Shown here piece by piece: positions 12,045 through 13,208 of a stretch of 13,208 bases of DNA. The notes beneath the pieces were generated by a model, which had not been told where the DNA came from, made no database searches, and saw only the letters and a program-made list of their open reading frames with translations. Location of the stretch: positions 1 through 13,208 of the forward strand of contig JAUXFE010000005.1 in NCBI GenBank assembly GCA_030620215.1. Direction: 5' to 3'. Positions within the stretch are counted from its first letter, which is position 1, and every line of letters begins with the position of its first letter. This DNA is from Candidatus Peregrinibacteria bacterium (GTDB lineage: Bacteria > Patescibacteria > Gracilibacteria > UM-FILTER-43-11). A program made the position numbers and the translations under genes.

Positions 12045-13007
12045 TTAACGAAGCTCATCCGAACTGGTTTCCCGGATTCTATCCATTCGCAGGTTTGCAA
12101 CCTGCTCTTTTATTCCATCCTCAAGTTTTACTTTTGGCTCGTAGCCGAGGATGGTTTTGATTTTTGAAATGTCGGCGTGCTGGTCTTTTACATAGTCTTC
12201 TTTAATAGGATTTGGAATATTTTTTGCCTTAATCCCATTATCAAAAGCTTTTTCTAAGGCTTCGGTTATTTCATTGAGGCTGACAGAGTGCCCTGTTCCT
12301 ATATTAAACACATCTGCCCCCAGTTTTTTGTCCGTTTCGATGGCCAGCGTAAGCCCTTGAACGACATCCTTTACGTTCGTAAAGTCCCTTGTCTGAGTTC
12401 CATCACCATAAATAACCGGCACTCTTTTTCTGGCATAATCCCAGCAGAATTGTGAAATTAGGTTTGCAAATTTGCCTTTTGCCTCCTCATTTGGGCCATA
12501 TACGCTCATGAATCGGAAGCCGATAATATCTATTTCCGGGTACACTTTGTTGTAGCATTTTGCGCAGTATTCATATGTTTTTTTCGTTACGGCATAATGG
12601 TTGATCGGGGTCACTTGCTGGTCTTCCGTAAGAGGCAGTGGATTATTGCCATAAAGGGAAGATGTCGAAGCGTAAAGAAATCTTTTTGTTCCGTTTTTTC
12701 GTGCCCAATCGAGAGTGGTTGCGAATGATTTAATTGAATTTACATAGCCATCCACAAATCCATCATCCATAAACATAGGTGCAGATGAGGTGCCGGCAAG
12801 ATGAATGATGTAGTCGACAGGCCCGACCTTATTCAGATCATCCACATTGCACGCATCGCCTTTGATAAATTTAACATCCGGATCGAGGTTGTTTTCGTCG
12901 CCTAAAAACAAATTGTCGAGAGCGGTTATCTCGTATTTATCTTTATTGATATTGCAGAAGTTTGAACCTATAAAGCCGGCGCCACCGGTGACTAGAATGC
13001 ATTTCAT
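12045..13007 (-). CDS. NAD-dependent nucleotide-sugar epimerase/dehydratase (extended SDR, GalE-like)
   Basis: A cytoplasmic Rossmann-fold enzyme of the UDP-glucose 4-epimerase / dTDP-glucose 4,6-dehydratase superfamily, acting in sugar-nucleotide and surface-polysaccharide synthesis. TGGAGFIGS (7-15) binds NAD, with D31 at the end of strand 2. GDACN (50-54) and IHLAG (68-72) follow. The catalytic set is the Ser/Thr run at 114-117 (ASTSSLYG) with Y138 and K142 (YAVTK). VYGPNE and GDGTQTRDFTNVKDVV are typical of the epimerase branch. The 320-residue length is normal. The exact substrate cannot be read from the sequence, so no gene symbol is given. The last dozen residues (MDRIRETSSDELR) run up to the repeat element and may be a repeat-derived tail. 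The ATG at 13007-13005 has no Shine-Dalgarno; a heptad array lies about 46 bp upstream. Confidence 0.88.
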   Translation of the reverse strand: MKCILVTGGAGFIGSNFCNINKDKYEITALDNLFLGDENNLDPDVKFIKGDACNVDDLNKVGPVDYIIHLAGTSSAPMFMDDGFVDGYVNSIKSFATTLDWARKNGTKRFLYASTSSLYGNNPLPLTEDQQVTPINHYAVTKKTYEYCAKCYNKVYPEIDIIGFRFMSVYGPNEEAKGKFANLISQFCWDYARKRVPVIYGDGTQTRDFTNVKDVVQGLTLAIETDKKLGADVFNIGTGHSVSLNEITEALEKAFDNGIKAKNIPNPIKEDYVKDQHADISKIKTILGYEPKVKLEDGIKEQVANLRMDRIRETSSDELR

Positions 13008-13053
13008 ATTTTTTGCTGATTATGTGCGAAGTTATTGTACTTACATTTGAGTA

Positions 13054-13116
13054 AAATTCCAAATTCCAATTACCAAATTCCAAACAAATTACAAGTTTCA
13101 ATGTTCAAGTTCCAAA
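13054..13116. repeat. Heptad array (9 x 7 bp, 63 bp) upstream of the epimerase
   Basis: Nine in-phase plus-strand heptamers: AAATTCC, AAATTCC, AATTACC, AAATTCC, AAACAAA, TTACAAG, TTTCAAT, GTTCAAG, TTCCAAA. The length equals that of the arrays at 7093 and 9089. ACATTTG (13043-13049) and CAAATGT (13113-13119) are inverted at its edges. Confidence 0.7.
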
Positions 13117-13150
13117 TGTAATACGGAATACATTTAATTAATTATACCTC

Positions 13151-13182
13151 CCGAATGCGGGAATTATGATTCCCGCCTTCGG
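13151..13182. other. Long stem-loop upstream of the epimerase
   Basis: A 14-bp stem with one mismatch, CCGAATGCGGGAAT (13151-13164) with ATTCCCGCCTTCGG (13169-13182), and a TATG loop. It has no T-run on either side. It may terminate or stabilise a transcript entering from the right edge, or be a REP-like palindrome related to the CCGAAGG hairpin at 947. Confidence 0.6.
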
Positions 13183-13208
13183 AGTACCGATAAATTATAT
13201 GTGTTTGT

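Noticed and set aside
1..13208. Alternative genetic code with UGA as glycine
   Set aside because: All recognisable proteins are full length under the standard code and end in TAA or TAG where checked, so no recoding is needed.
1..13208. tRNA, rRNA or known riboswitch genes
   Set aside because: No cloverleaf, rRNA segment or familiar riboswitch core was seen in the intergenic regions; the structured stretches found are repeats or terminators.

Overview
The window reads with the standard genetic code (full-length housekeeping proteins, no need to read UGA as an amino acid). It is AT-rich, with very short genes and gaps, coiled-coil hypotheticals, a class I lysyl-tRNA synthetase, a four-helix-bundle (23S intervening-sequence type) protein and an LPXTG-like 'DTGP' surface anchor. 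This suggests a small-genome bacterium of the Patescibacteria/CPR type, perhaps a Peregrinibacteria-like lineage. That placement is inference: there is no rRNA or ribosomal marker here to prove it. No start codon in the window has a convincing Shine-Dalgarno sequence.

Layout, left to right. (1) 1-59 is the first 19 codons of an exported protein on the minus strand, with its promoter, followed by a 111-bp palindromic repeat at 162-272. (2) 316-2897, minus: class I lysyl-tRNA synthetase, a small unknown protein and an HD-domain hydrolase, transcribed in that order. (3) 2987-4158, minus: a coiled-coil protein and an exported wall- or membrane-anchored protein with two Cys-box repeats. (4) 4225-8081, minus: a glycolytic cluster, transcribed fructose-bisphosphate aldolase, then a GapB-like GAPDH, then a phosphofructokinase with PPi-type active-site residues. 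Between GAPDH and PFK sits a roughly 0.6-kb element: a four-helix-bundle gene bounded by 22-bp perfect inverted repeats. (5) 8176-9078, minus: LemA with a long acidic tail, closed by a strong terminator. (6) 9426-10813, plus: two tandem exported paralogues of unknown function behind a perfect-consensus sigma70-type promoter, ended by a bidirectional terminator. (7) 10884-11729, minus: a charged helical hypothetical protein. (8) 11815-12022: a mosaic palindromic repeat. (9) 12045-13007, minus: a nucleotide-sugar epimerase.

The most unusual structure is regulatory or intergenic. Six leaders (HD hydrolase, lysS, gap, fba, lemA, epimerase) hold AT-rich arrays with an exact 7-bp period built on AATT/ATT cores, and three of these arrays span exactly 63 bp (nine heptads). 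They occur only before recognisable genes. The unknown or exported genes instead have ordinary -35/-10 promoters with short leaders. The second main observation is the inverted-repeat-bounded four-helix-bundle element splitting the glycolytic cluster.
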